Under the pieces are notes generated by a model. That model saw only the letters and a list, made by a program, of their open reading frames with translations. It did not search any database and had not been told where the DNA came from. A program made the position numbers and the translations under genes. Below are positions 31,271 through 40,047 of a DNA stretch of 64,000 nt, in pieces. Every line of letters begins with the position of its first letter. Within the stretch, counting starts at the first letter, position 1. The stretch is from VRUE01 sp963702955 (GTDB lineage Bacteria > Actinomycetota > Thermoleophilia > Solirubrobacterales > 70-9): the NCBI GenBank assembly GCA_963702955.1, contig OY969774.1, positions 1,302,001-1,366,000 of the forward strand. Direction: 5' to 3'.

Positions 31271-33882
31271 CGCTCCCCCTCGGTCCAGACGAGGGCCGCG
31301 GGCAGCGCCACCATCACCCCGAGCAGCGCCACGGCCAGGTCGATCACGGTGACGATGCCGAAGTCGCGCAGCATCCTCACGTCGCCGGCGATCAGCACCG
31401 CGAACCCCGCCGTCGCGGTCACCCCCGACGCCAGCACGGCAGCGCCGGTGCGCGCATAGGCCGCCCGCAGCGCCTCCCCCACCCCACGCCCTCCTCCGCG
31501 CTCCTCATGAAAGCGCCCGGCGAGGATCACGCTGAACTCGGTCGCGATCGCGATCGTCAGCGCCCCCAGCGCCGCCGACATCGGATTCAGCGGAATCCGA
31601 GTGACGAACAGAACCAGCGCCGCCCAGCCCGTGGCCAGCACGACCGGCGCCAGCGGCACCAGCGCCCGGCGCCAAGACCGGTAGGCAGCCAGCAGCACAA
31701 GCGCGACGGCGCCCAGCCCGGCAAGCGTCAACCAGTACCTGCTCGCCGACAGATCCGAGGCAGCTCCCGCAGCGATCACCGGCAACCCGGCCGGCTCCAC
31801 TTCGACCCCGGAAGGCGGACCGTCAGGCTCCCCCGGCGTCCCGATCGCCTGCCGCACCCGTTCGATCAGCGCCTGCTGGTCGTCCAGCGACTGGTTGCGA
31901 ATCCCGAAGCTCACAAGCGCCGTCCCCGAGGGCAGCCCCGTCTTCGGATTCACAGTTGCCACCTGTCGCAGGTCATAGGGAGGAATCTGCTTCAGCGCCG
32001 CACGAATCCCACTCCGCGTCAGCTTCACTTCATTCCCCGCAAGTAACCCCCCTCCGGTGACGAAGTCCGACAGCGCCGGCCCCGGGCACAGCTCAGCTTC
32101 CCGGCAGCTCGGGTCTTCCCCTGAGAACCCCCCAGCTCTCAGTGCCCGCCGTTTGAATCCCGCCATCCAACGAATCGTCGCCGGATCTGTCAAGTCCTTC
32201 GCGTGGACCCGCACGTCCAGCTCACCCGAAACGCCAGTGGCATCCTGCAGCTCGTTCAGATCCTTCACCGCCTGCAGATTCTGAGGCGCCAGCTTGACGA
32301 TGTTCGACTGAGTTTCGATCTGCGTCCCCAGCCCCCAGCCGATCACCGCGAGAGCGAGACCGGTACCAAGCACCAACTTGGAATGCTCCAGCGCCAATCC
32401 CACCGCGCGCTGGGGCAGGGAGCAGGGGTGCCCCTCCCGGCAGCGGCGTCCTGTCTTTCGCACAGACCACTTGGCGAGCAAAGCTTCGCGCAAGGCGAAA
32501 AACCCAGCAACGGGAGGGGTACCCCTGCTCCCTGCCCGAACACGAGATGAGGCACCCCTCCTCCCTGCCCGAGCATCAGCCGGGGCGCCCCTACCCACTG
32601 CCTCGGGGCGAAGGCTCAGGGCGGCGAAGCCGCAGACGAAAGCCAGGGGGAAAGCAATGGCTACGCCGACCACCAGGAGAAGGCCGAAGCCGCGGACCAT
32701 CGGGATCGGCGAGAGCAGAAGAACCAGAAAGCCCACTGCCGTTGCCAAGCACGCCGTGGCTATCGTGGGGCCGGCTCGAGAGGCGGCCGCGCGTGCAGCT
32801 TCGAGCGGGGTCGTTGCTGCGGTCAGCGCCTCGTCGTAGCGCGCCTGGAGCTGGATCGCGTAGTCGACCGCGAGGCCGATCAGGATCGGCAGGACGGCGA
32901 TCGAGGCCATCGTCAGCGAGCCGCCGAAGAGGCCCCAGAGGCCGAAGGCGAGAGCCGCGGAGGCGAGAGCGAGCGCGAGGGGGAGCAGGCGGAAGCGGGA
33001 GCGGAAGACGAGCAGGAGCGTGAGCGCCATGACGACCACCGCGACCGCGAAGAGCAGCAGCAGAGCGTCCTTGAGGGCCCGGGTGACGGCGTCGACGACG
33101 ACGGGCACGCCGGAGATCGCGTAGTGGGAGCCGTGCAGGTCGAAGCAGGCCTCGGGCTCGCCCTTGAAGCGGCAGGCGGGGCGGGGCGTCTCGTCGTCGA
33201 CGGCGGCGCGGATCAGCCCGATCGCCCGGTGGCGTTCGGCTTCGCTCAGGTCGGGGCGGAGGCGAACGAGGATCTGGGCCGTGTGGCCGTTGGGGAAGAG
33301 GTAGGAGAGGCGCGCCTTCGGGGTGTCGCGTGCCTTGTTCAGGTCGAAGACGATCGTCGCCAGGAATTCGGGGTTTCCGATGCTGGGGGCGCTGGTGATG
33401 CCGTAGCGGGCGGCGAGCTGCAGCAGCAGCCGGCGGAGCTTCGCCGGGGGCAGGTTGGCGGCGAGCCGTTCGAGCTGGCGGTCGATCTGGATCACCGCCT
33501 CGTTGAGGAAGGTCGCCGGCCCGACCACGGAGCGGACCGGGTCCATTTCCGCCAGTTCGGTGCACGGTCCCGGAATCGGCTTCGCCCCGGCGGGCACCTT
33601 CCCCGACAGGCATCCCTCCAGCCGCAGCAGCCGCCCCAGGTTCGAGGTCAGGACGATCCGCTGCAGGTCCCCCTCGGCCAGGACGACGACCGGTTCTTCG
33701 CCGAATTCCCGCCGCACGTCCAGCGTCGCCCGGTAGCTGGGCGAGCCCGAATCGACCAGCGTGTCGATCCCCGCGTCGGTCGGAAGCTGCGTCGCGGCGA
33801 CCGCCGCCGCGACCGCGACGAGCAACGTGACCGCGAGGACCGCCTTGGCGTGGCGGACCGCCCAGGCCGCGACTGAGCTCAA
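31267..33882 (-). CDS. RND/MMPL superfamily transporter in a Mce-type operon
   Basis: An 871-residue membrane protein: one N-terminal helix, an external domain (about 35-265), a bundle of five helices (about 275-430), a linker, then a second external domain and helix bundle. TM4 of the first half has GLAVDYAIQLQARYDE; the second half has TEFSVILAGRFHEE where a DY pair is usual, so the proton relay is asymmetric. This two-fold plan matches HpnN/MMPL lipid transporters. The linker, about residues 430-490, is Arg/Gly-rich and encoded by a palindromic repeat cluster. Overlaps both neighbours by 4 nt. Confidence 0.87.
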   Translation of the reverse strand: MSSVAAWAVRHAKAVLAVTLLVAVAAAVAATQLPTDAGIDTLVDSGSPSYRATLDVRREFGEEPVVVLAEGDLQRIVLTSNLGRLLRLEGCLSGKVPAGAKPIPGPCTELAEMDPVRSVVGPATFLNEAVIQIDRQLERLAANLPPAKLRRLLLQLAARYGITSAPSIGNPEFLATIVFDLNKARDTPKARLSYLFPNGHTAQILVRLRPDLSEAERHRAIGLIRAAVDDETPRPACRFKGEPEACFDLHGSHYAISGVPVVVDAVTRALKDALLLLFAVAVVVMALTLLLVFRSRFRLLPLALALASAALAFGLWGLFGGSLTMASIAVLPILIGLAVDYAIQLQARYDEALTAATTPLEAARAAASRAGPTIATACLATAVGFLVLLLSPIPMVRGFGLLLVVGVAIAFPLAFVCGFAALSLRPEAVGRGAPADARAGRRGASSRVRAGSRGTPPVAGFFALREALLAKWSVRKTGRRCREGHPCSLPQRAVGLALEHSKLVLGTGLALAVIGWGLGTQIETQSNIVKLAPQNLQAVKDLNELQDATGVSGELDVRVHAKDLTDPATIRWMAGFKRRALRAGGFSGEDPSCREAELCPGPALSDFVTGGGLLAGNEVKLTRSGIRAALKQIPPYDLRQVATVNPKTGLPSGTALVSFGIRNQSLDDQQALIERVRQAIGTPGEPDGPPSGVEVEPAGLPVIAAGAASDLSASRYWLTLAGLGAVALVLLAAYRSWRRALVPLAPVVLATGWAALVLFVTRIPLNPMSAALGALTIAIATEFSVILAGRFHEERGGGRGVGEALRAAYARTGAAVLASGVTATAGFAVLIAGDVRMLRDFGIVTVIDLAVALLGVMVALPAALVWTEGER
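32413..32605. repeat. Palindromic repeat cluster inside the RND gene
   Basis: A 27-bp block at 32413-32439 recurs inverted at 32511-32537 with one mismatch, enclosing 71 bp. A third partial copy (32552-32572, 19 of 21 identical to the second) and a degenerate fourth (32585-32605) follow. Each copy holds a small palindrome such as GGGGTACCCC. The whole region is read in frame as the linker between the two RND halves. Confidence 0.8.
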
Positions 33883-34808
33883 TCCATCGAGAGCGGGCCG
33901 GTTACGTCAGCGTTGAGGAACTGGTTGACGAACTGGTTTTCCGAGTCGAACAGTTCCTCTTTCGGCCCCGACTCGACGATTTTGCCGTTCCACAGCACGG
34001 CGATGAAATCGGCGATGCGACGGGCCGTGTTGAGGTCGTGGCTGATCACCAGGTAGCAGCCGCCGTTCTCGGCGTGGACCTCGCGGATCAGCTCGCAGAG
34101 CAGAGCGGTGCGGACCGGGTCGAGCCCCGAATCGGGCTCGTCGAACATCACGATCGCCGGTTCGAGGACCAGCGCCCGGGCAAAGCCGGCGCGCTTGCGC
34201 ATCCCGCCGGAGAGCTCGTTCGGCATCTTGTAGATCGCCTCGATCAGGCCGACCTCCTTCAGCCGGCGGTTGACGATCTCGCCGATCTCCTCCTCGCTTT
34301 TGTCGGTGTGCTGGCGCAGCGGGAAGGCGGTGTTGTCGTAGATGTTCATCGAACCGAACAGGGCGCCGTCCTGGAACAGCAGGCCGAACTTTTTCCGCAC
34401 CTCGAACAGTTCGTCGTCGGTCATGCTCGGGATCGATTCGCCCTCCACCAGCACGTCTCCCGAGTCCGGGTAGAGCAGGCCGACGATGTGCTTGATCAGC
34501 ACGCTCTTGCCGGTGCCCGACGGGCCCAGCACCATCGACACCTGGTCCGCGGGCAGGCCGAGGTTGAGCCCGTTGAGGATCCGCGCCCGGCCGAACTGCT
34601 TGACCAGGTTGATGATCTCGATCACGTCCTCGCTGCCGTGGTCGCGCTGGCGGCCGGTATGGAAGCGGTAGGGGTCGGGCTCGGTGGGGTCGACGCCGGG
34701 GATGACGAAGTCGCGCCCCATCATCGCCCCGTCCTCGCTGATGTAGGGACCGCTGGGCGCGGCCTGCGGCTCCTCCCCCTCGATGCGGTTTTCCTCCTCG
34801 GTCGCCAC
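33879..34808 (-). CDS. Mce/Mla-type lipid ABC transporter ATPase (Mkl/MlaF-like)
   Basis: A 309-residue ATPase from GTG 34808. Walker A GPSGTGKSVLIKHI, the MlaF-specific FGLLFQDGALFGSMNIYDN, signature LSGGMRKRAGFARAL, Walker B AIVMFDEPDSGLDP and switch VISHDL place it in the Mkl/MlaF group that energises YrbE/MlaE permeases. About 65 extra N-terminal residues precede the domain. It lies two bases after the YrbE stop and overlaps the RND gene by four, so all are one operon. Confidence 0.92.
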   Translation of the reverse strand: MATEEENRIEGEEPQAAPSGPYISEDGAMMGRDFVIPGVDPTEPDPYRFHTGRQRDHGSEDVIEIINLVKQFGRARILNGLNLGLPADQVSMVLGPSGTGKSVLIKHIVGLLYPDSGDVLVEGESIPSMTDDELFEVRKKFGLLFQDGALFGSMNIYDNTAFPLRQHTDKSEEEIGEIVNRRLKEVGLIEAIYKMPNELSGGMRKRAGFARALVLEPAIVMFDEPDSGLDPVRTALLCELIREVHAENGGCYLVISHDLNTARRIADFIAVLWNGKIVESGPKEELFDSENQFVNQFLNADVTGPLSMD

Positions 34809-34810
34809 GC

Positions 34811-35608
34811 TCAGCCTCCTATCGGCGCTCTCGGGTTGGCCCCCCAGAAGACCAGGGTGCCGAGCATCCCGATGATGTGAACTAAGACTATGTTGAGCAC
34901 CATCGACTTCGCGGTCGCGGTGCCGACTCCCACCGGCCCTCCGGAGGCGGTGTAGCCGTAGTAGCAGCCGACCATCACGATCGCGGTCGCCATGAACATC
35001 CCCTTGACCAGGCTGAAGACCAGATCGGGCGGGTTCTGGAACATCCAGAAGATCAGCAGGTAGCCGCCGGAGGAGACGTCGCCGATCTGTTCGACCACCG
35101 CCAGGTAGCTGGCGAAGTACATGATCCCGATCCCGACCAGGTACATGAACGGGAAGGCGATCCAGGCGGCGAGCAGGCGCGTCGCGCAGAGGAAGGTGAC
35201 GGGTTGCACGCCCATCACCTCGAGCGCGTCGATCTCGTCGGAGATCCGCATCGCGCCGAGCTCGGCGACGATCCCGGTCCCGACCTTGGCCGAGAGCATG
35301 TAGCCGAAGGCGTAGGGCATGATCTCGCGCAGGTCGCACCAGGCCGAGAAGAGGCCGGCGAAGGCGGGGGCGCCCTGGGCGCGCAGCAGATAGGCGCCCT
35401 CGATCCCGCACTGCAGGCCGAGGATGAAGACGAGGCCCCAGATGACGATCGCCGAGCCGAGGATCAGGATTCCCGCCTGGCGCAGGCTCTCGCCGAAGAA
35501 GCGCAGCACCCGGCCCGAGTAGACGAGGCCGGCGACCCGCGAGCCGAAGCGGGCGATCTCGCCGAAGGAGTCGAGCCAGCCGCGGGGGACTTCGAGCCAG
35601 GCGTTCAC
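34811..35608 (-). CDS. YrbE/MlaE-type lipid ABC permease B
   Basis: A 265-residue permease with five to six hydrophobic segments. The conserved MlaE block is AELGAMRISDEIDALEVMGV, followed by VTFLCATRLLAAW. It pairs with the preceding paralog as YrbEA/YrbEB do in Mce systems. It starts 13 nt after that gene. In canonical Mce operons six MCE-domain genes would follow; here the ATPase and an RND protein do. Confidence 0.9.
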   Translation of the reverse strand: MNAWLEVPRGWLDSFGEIARFGSRVAGLVYSGRVLRFFGESLRQAGILILGSAIVIWGLVFILGLQCGIEGAYLLRAQGAPAFAGLFSAWCDLREIMPYAFGYMLSAKVGTGIVAELGAMRISDEIDALEVMGVQPVTFLCATRLLAAWIAFPFMYLVGIGIMYFASYLAVVEQIGDVSSGGYLLIFWMFQNPPDLVFSLVKGMFMATAIVMVGCYYGYTASGGPVGVGTATAKSMVLNIVLVHIIGMLGTLVFWGANPRAPIGG

Positions 35609-35621
35609 GCTCGCTCCGCGC

Positions 35622-36431
35622 TCATCGGATCGTCTGCAATTCGGGATTGGTGGCGAGCAGCGTCTGGGTGAAGACGTAGTTGAAGGCGAAGACCCCCATG
35701 AAGGAGATCACCACCGCCTGGTTGACGGCGCGGCCGACCCCGGCGGCGCCGCCGGAGGCGGTCATCCCCTTGTAGCAGCAGACGACGGCGATGATCGCGC
35801 CGAACAGCGTGCACTTGATCACCGAGCCCCAGAGGTCGGTGATCGAGGCGTTGGTGAAGAGCGTCGCGAAGAAGCCGCCGAGCGGCTGGTTGTAGACGAG
35901 CTCGGTGAGGATGCCGCCGGTGATCCCGAAGACCAGCGCGTAGATGTCGAGCAGGCCGGTGATCAGCATCAGCGCCAGAAAGCGCGGCACGACCAGGTTC
36001 TTGATCGGGTCGACGCCGAGCACCTGCAGGGCGTCGAGCTCCTCGCGGATCTTGCGGGCGCCGAGGTCGGCGGTGATCGCGGTGCCGGCGACGCCGGCGA
36101 CGACGACTGCGGTGACGAAGGGGGCGAACTCGCGGATCGAGGCGAGGACGAAGAAGCCGCCGAGCCGGTCGAGGGCGCCGAACAGGTTGAGGATGTTGGC
36201 GGCCTGCAGCCCCGGCGCGCCGAAGCCGAAGGCGACGGTCGAGACCAGCAGCGGGAACCAGCAGAGCTGCAGGGCAAAGAGGAACTGGCCGATGAACTCC
36301 TCGCCGTAGGGGTAGGGCGGCCTCACCGCCGAGACCATCGTCCGCCCGGTGAGGATCATCATGTCGCCCACCTGTTCGAAGAAGGACTTGGCGGGCAAGA
36401 ACCTCCTGCCTATGGATGCTGCTGCTTCCAT
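35622..36431 (-). CDS. YrbE/MlaE-type lipid ABC permease A
   Basis: A 269-residue permease. The signature ADLGARKIREELDALQVLGV with VPRFLALML marks the MlaE/YrbE family. ATG 36431 is taken as start, though AGGAGGAG directly abuts it; a TTG a few codons later with AGGAGG upstream is an alternative. First gene of the operon running to about 29.9 kb. Function: with its partner, moves lipid or sterol-like substrates across the cytoplasmic membrane. Confidence 0.9.
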   Translation of the reverse strand: MEAAASIGRRFLPAKSFFEQVGDMMILTGRTMVSAVRPPYPYGEEFIGQFLFALQLCWFPLLVSTVAFGFGAPGLQAANILNLFGALDRLGGFFVLASIREFAPFVTAVVVAGVAGTAITADLGARKIREELDALQVLGVDPIKNLVVPRFLALMLITGLLDIYALVFGITGGILTELVYNQPLGGFFATLFTNASITDLWGSVIKCTLFGAIIAVVCCYKGMTASGGAAGVGRAVNQAVVISFMGVFAFNYVFTQTLLATNPELQTIR

Positions 36432-36543
36432 CTCCTCCTCGGCAAGTGGAAACGCCTCCGTGCGCTCCCTGCTCGGTGTCCTGAGTCTAGGGGATGGGCA
36501 AGCGTCGCCGGTTAGCCGCGTGTTGAGATATGTTGGAGCGACT

Positions 36544-37230
36544 TTGGAGCGCCCGGGGGGGAATCGCAGAGACCGACGGCGTTCCCGCGCCGGCGCCGCC
36601 GCGGCGGGCCTCGCCGCCACCGCGCTTGCCCTCTCCGTCGCCGCCTGCGGCGGCGAATCGTCCGCCGACTCGAACGAGGCCGGCGGCAGCTACCCGGTGA
36701 AGGTCGTCAGCGCCGAGTTCCCGGCCAAGCAGCGACTCGGCGAGACCTCGCTGATGAAGGTCGGCGTGCGCAACACCGGCCACAGGACGCTGCCGACGCT
36801 GACGATCACGGTCTCGATCGCCGGCAAGCAGGGGCAGACGTCCTCGCTCCCCTTCGGCTACCGCGATCCCTCGCCCGGCCTCGCCCAGCCCGACCGGCCG
36901 GTCTGGGTGCTGGCGTCGGGCTACCCGAAGGTTGCCGGCTCCTCGACCCGCGGCCCGATCGAACCGGCGCTGAAGAAGACCTTCTCCTTCGGGCCGCTGA
37001 AGCCCGGCCACACCACCGAAGCGATCTGGAAGCTGAGCGCCGTGCGGGCCGGCGCATACACCGTGCTCTACGAGGTCGGCGCCGGCTTCAACCCGGAAGC
37101 GAGAGCGAAGACGGCCGCCGGGACGGAACCGGGCGGCTCGTTCAGGGCCCGCATCGTCACGCCCCCGCCCGACGTCGAAGTGAAGGACAACGGCGAAGTG
37201 GTCGAAATTGAAGCGGGCAGGCACAGGTAG
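36544..37230 (+). CDS. Lipoprotein of unknown function
   Basis: From TTG 36544, chosen because GGAG lies five bases upstream, the 228-residue product has a basic N-terminus, a hydrophobic core and lipobox VAAC. The mature part is beta-rich, with VKVGVRNTGHRTLPTLTITV reminiscent of CARDB/DUF11-like immunoglobulin folds. It is divergent from the YrbE operon and overlaps the sugar dehydrogenase gene by 23 nt. It may be an extracytoplasmic partner of either. Confidence 0.7.
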   Translation: MERPGGNRRDRRRSRAGAAAAGLAATALALSVAACGGESSADSNEAGGSYPVKVVSAEFPAKQRLGETSLMKVGVRNTGHRTLPTLTITVSIAGKQGQTSSLPFGYRDPSPGLAQPDRPVWVLASGYPKVAGSSTRGPIEPALKKTFSFGPLKPGHTTEAIWKLSAVRAGAYTVLYEVGAGFNPEARAKTAAGTEPGGSFRARIVTPPPDVEVKDNGEVVEIEAGRHR

Positions 37231-38377
37231 CCTCGCCGCCGCGCTGCTCGCTCTCTCCCTCGCTCTGCCTGCCTGCGGCTCGGCCACGCCCTCGTCCCAC
37301 GGCGTCGGCCTGAAGCGGATCGGCGACTTCGACAACCCCGTCTACGTCAGCGGTGCCCCCGGCTTCCCGAAGCTGCTGTTCGTGGTCGAGCAGCCGGGCC
37401 GGGTCGAGGTGCTGCGCGGCGGCCACCGGCTCGGCCATCCCTTCCTCGACATCTCCGGCCTCGTCTCCTACGAAGGCGAGCGCGGCCTGCTCTCGATCGC
37501 CTTCCCGCCCGACTACAGGCGCAGCCGGCGCTTCTACGTCTACTACACCGACCGCGCCGGGAACATCCGCGTCAACGAGTTCAAGCGCAAGAGCGCGACG
37601 CGGGCCGCGCGGGGCTCACGCCGCGCCGTGATCGAGATACCCCATCCGGTCAACGCCAATCACAACGGCGGCCAGCTGCAGTTCCTCGGCAACCTGCTCT
37701 ACCTCGGCACCGGCGACGGCGGCTCCGGCGGCGACCCGCCGAACAACGCCCAGAACCGCCACGTCCTGCTCGGCAAGCTGCTGCGGATCGATCCCCTCCC
37801 CTCGCACGGGCGGCCCTACTCGATCCCGCCGGGCAACCCGTTCGCCGGCGGCCGGGGCGGGCGCCCGGAGATCTACAGCTACGGCCTGCGCAACCCGTTC
37901 CGCTTCTCCTTCGACCGGGTCAGCGCCGCCCGACCCCGGCTGGTCATCGGCGACGTCGGCCAGAACCGCTTCGAGGAGGTCGACTACACGACGCTCGACG
38001 GCGCCGCCGGCGCCAACTTCGGCTGGGACGCCTTCGAGGGCTCCTCCCCCTACCGCGACGAAAACAGCGGCACGCCGAACCCCGGCGGCACGATCAAGCC
38101 GATCTTCGCCTACCCGCACAGCCGCGACGGCAGCTGCGCGATCGTCGGCGGCTACGTGGTCGGCGACCGCCGCCTTCCCTCGCTCTACGGGCGCTACCTC
38201 TACGCCGACCTCTGCGAGGGAGAGCTGCGCAGCCTGGTCCCGCACCTGCACGGAGCGAGCGGCGACCGCAAGCTCGGCCTCAGCGTCTCCAGCCCGAGCT
38301 CGTTCGGCGAAGACGACCGGGGACGGATCTACGTCTGCTCGCTCGACGGCCCGGTCTACAGGCTGGTTCCCCGTTAG
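37208..38377 (+). CDS. PQQ-type sugar dehydrogenase-like lipoprotein (glucose/sorbosone dehydrogenase family)
   Basis: A 389-residue secreted beta-propeller. The signal ends at lipobox LPAC. GERGLLSIAFPPDY, NHNGGQLQFLGN, GTGDGGSGGDPPNNAQ, SYGLRNPFRFSFD and DVGQNRFEEVD are diagnostic of the soluble quinoprotein glucose dehydrogenase/Hip-like family; the catalytic His is that in NHNGG. It would oxidise a sugar or related aldose outside the membrane. Start TTG 37208, overlapping the upstream lipoprotein gene. True PQQ dependence is not shown by sequence. Confidence 0.88.
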   Translation: MKRAGTGSLAAALLALSLALPACGSATPSSHGVGLKRIGDFDNPVYVSGAPGFPKLLFVVEQPGRVEVLRGGHRLGHPFLDISGLVSYEGERGLLSIAFPPDYRRSRRFYVYYTDRAGNIRVNEFKRKSATRAARGSRRAVIEIPHPVNANHNGGQLQFLGNLLYLGTGDGGSGGDPPNNAQNRHVLLGKLLRIDPLPSHGRPYSIPPGNPFAGGRGGRPEIYSYGLRNPFRFSFDRVSAARPRLVIGDVGQNRFEEVDYTTLDGAAGANFGWDAFEGSSPYRDENSGTPNPGGTIKPIFAYPHSRDGSCAIVGGYVVGDRRLPSLYGRYLYADLCEGELRSLVPHLHGASGDRKLGLSVSSPSSFGEDDRGRIYVCSLDGPVYRLVPR

Positions 38378-38386
38378 CGGCTACTC

Positions 38387-38402
38387 TTGGCTGACCAGCC
38401 AA
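38387..38402. promoter_or_regulatory. Palindromic operator upstream of the aldehyde dehydrogenase
   Basis: TTGGCTGACCAGCCAA, two perfect 7-bp arms around AC. It directly follows a -10-like TACTCT (38382-38387) and precedes the ribosome site GGGAG. Nearly the same palindrome stands at the start of the MmpL gene beside a TetR regulator (57693-57708). Confidence 0.6.
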
Positions 38403-38422
38403 CTGTTGAAGGGAGCGGTCAG

Positions 38423-39997
38423 GTGGAGAGCGGAACGGCACCGAAAGTCAGCGAGGCGGTGAACGGCGCCGGCGCCGACGGCAGCGGCGCGGAGCGGATA
38501 GAGGTTCTCAACCCCGCGACCGGGGCGGCAATCGCCAGCGTCGCGGTCGACTCTCCGCGGAGCGTGGCCGAGACCGTGGCCCGGGTGCGCGGCAACCAGG
38601 CCGCCTGGGAGGCGCTCGGGATCGAGGGCCGCTACCGCTGGCTCGGCAAGTTGCGCGACTGGCTGCTCGACAACCAGGAGCGGGTGCTCGACACGATGCA
38701 GGCGGAGACCGGCAAGGTCCGCGGCGACACCACGGCGGAGACCATCTACCTCACCGACCTGATCAACTTCTACGGCGCCAAGGCGGCGAAGTTCATCGGC
38801 GACGAAACGGTCCGCCCGCACTCGCCGCTGGCGGCGACGAAAAAGCTGATGGTCCAGTACCGGCCCTACCCCGTGGTCGGCGTGATCAGCCCCTGGAACT
38901 TCCCCCTTGCGCTGGCCCTGGGCGACGCGATCCCGGCGCTGCAGGCGGGCGCGGCTGTGGTCGTCAAGCCCTCGGAGTTCACGCCGCTGGGCCTGGCTGA
39001 GATCGTCGCGGCGTGGAAGCGGGAGATCGGCGGCCCGGACGTGTTCGACTGCGTGCACGGAACCGGCGAGACCGGCGGCGCCCTGGTCAACAACGCCGAC
39101 TTCGTCCAGTTCACCGGCTCCGACCGCACCGGGCGCAAGGTGATGGCGCGCGCCGCCGAGACCCTGACCCCGGTCAGCCTCGAGCTCGGCGGCAAGGACC
39201 CGATGATCGTCCTCGACGACGCCGACCTCGACCGCGCCGCCAACGCCGCCACCTGGGGTGGGATGTTCAACTCCGGCCAGGTCTGCCTCTCGGTCGAGCG
39301 GATCTACGTCGAGGAGCCCGTCTACGACGAGTTCGTCGCCAAGCTGACCAAGGAGGTCGGGGCCCTGCGCCAGGGTGCCGACGGCAAGACGCCGGCCAAG
39401 GACGTGGGGGCGATGACCTCGCCCAACCAGCGGGCGGTGGTCGAAGCGCAGGTCGAGGACGCGCTCGCCAACGGCGCCAGGGCGCTGACCGGCGGCAAGC
39501 GGGTCGAGGGCCCGGGGGACTACTTCGAACCAACCGTGCTGGTCGACGTCGACCACTCGATGACGGTGATGCGCGACGAGACCTTCGGACCGGTGGTCGG
39601 GGTGATGAAGGTGCGCGACAGCGAGGAGGCGCTTCGCTTCGCCAACGACACCCGCTACGGGCTCGCCGCCTCGGTCTTCGGCGAGAAGGAGCGGGCCGAG
39701 CGGGTCGGGCGGCGGATCGAGGCCGGCGCGGTCAACGTCAACGACGTGATCGTCAACTACGTCCTGATGGACGTGCCGATGGGCGGCTGGAAGGAGTCGG
39801 GGATCGGCTTCCGCCACGGCGAGTACGGGATCAAGAAGTACTGCCGTCCCGAGTCGGTGATCGTCGCCCGCTTCGGCGGCAAGCGCGAGCCGACCTGGTA
39901 CCCGTACACGAAGTCCCGCCGCGGACTGATCGCCCGCGCCGCCCGCGCCTTTAACGCCCGCGACTGGCGCCGCCGCCTCGGCCTCGGCGCACGTTGA
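38423..39997 (+). CDS. NAD(P)-dependent aldehyde dehydrogenase
   Basis: A 524-residue enzyme from GTG 38423, seven bases after GGGAG; a TTG at 38387 would lie within the operator. Catalytic Cys in NSGQVCLSVERI (about 287), general base Glu in LELGGKDP, FTGSDRTGRKV and the cofactor loop ISPWNFPLALALGDA are all present. The C-terminal extension of about 40 basic residues is unusual. It oxidises an aldehyde to its acid, possibly a fatty aldehyde given the shared operator with lipid genes. Val-Asn in ALVNNADFVQF probably corresponds to Asp in relatives (39086-39091). Confidence 0.92.
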   Translation: MESGTAPKVSEAVNGAGADGSGAERIEVLNPATGAAIASVAVDSPRSVAETVARVRGNQAAWEALGIEGRYRWLGKLRDWLLDNQERVLDTMQAETGKVRGDTTAETIYLTDLINFYGAKAAKFIGDETVRPHSPLAATKKLMVQYRPYPVVGVISPWNFPLALALGDAIPALQAGAAVVVKPSEFTPLGLAEIVAAWKREIGGPDVFDCVHGTGETGGALVNNADFVQFTGSDRTGRKVMARAAETLTPVSLELGGKDPMIVLDDADLDRAANAATWGGMFNSGQVCLSVERIYVEEPVYDEFVAKLTKEVGALRQGADGKTPAKDVGAMTSPNQRAVVEAQVEDALANGARALTGGKRVEGPGDYFEPTVLVDVDHSMTVMRDETFGPVVGVMKVRDSEEALRFANDTRYGLAASVFGEKERAERVGRRIEAGAVNVNDVIVNYVLMDVPMGGWKESGIGFRHGEYGIKKYCRPESVIVARFGGKREPTWYPYTKSRRGLIARAARAFNARDWRRRLGLGAR

Positions 39998-40031
39998 AGC
40001 ATTTGGGGGGCCATAGACCCCCAAATGCTTC
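39996..40031. terminator. 14-bp perfect hairpin after the aldehyde dehydrogenase
   Basis: The arm 39996-40009 is fully complementary to 40018-40031 with an 8-nt loop; the left arm overlaps the stop codon. It ends 16 nt before the next start codon. Confidence 0.75.
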
Positions 40032-40047
40032 CGGATAGCCTGCGGCG

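Noticed and set aside
32413..32605. CRISPR array
   Set aside because: Copies are inverted, unevenly spaced and lie inside a coding frame; no cas genes.
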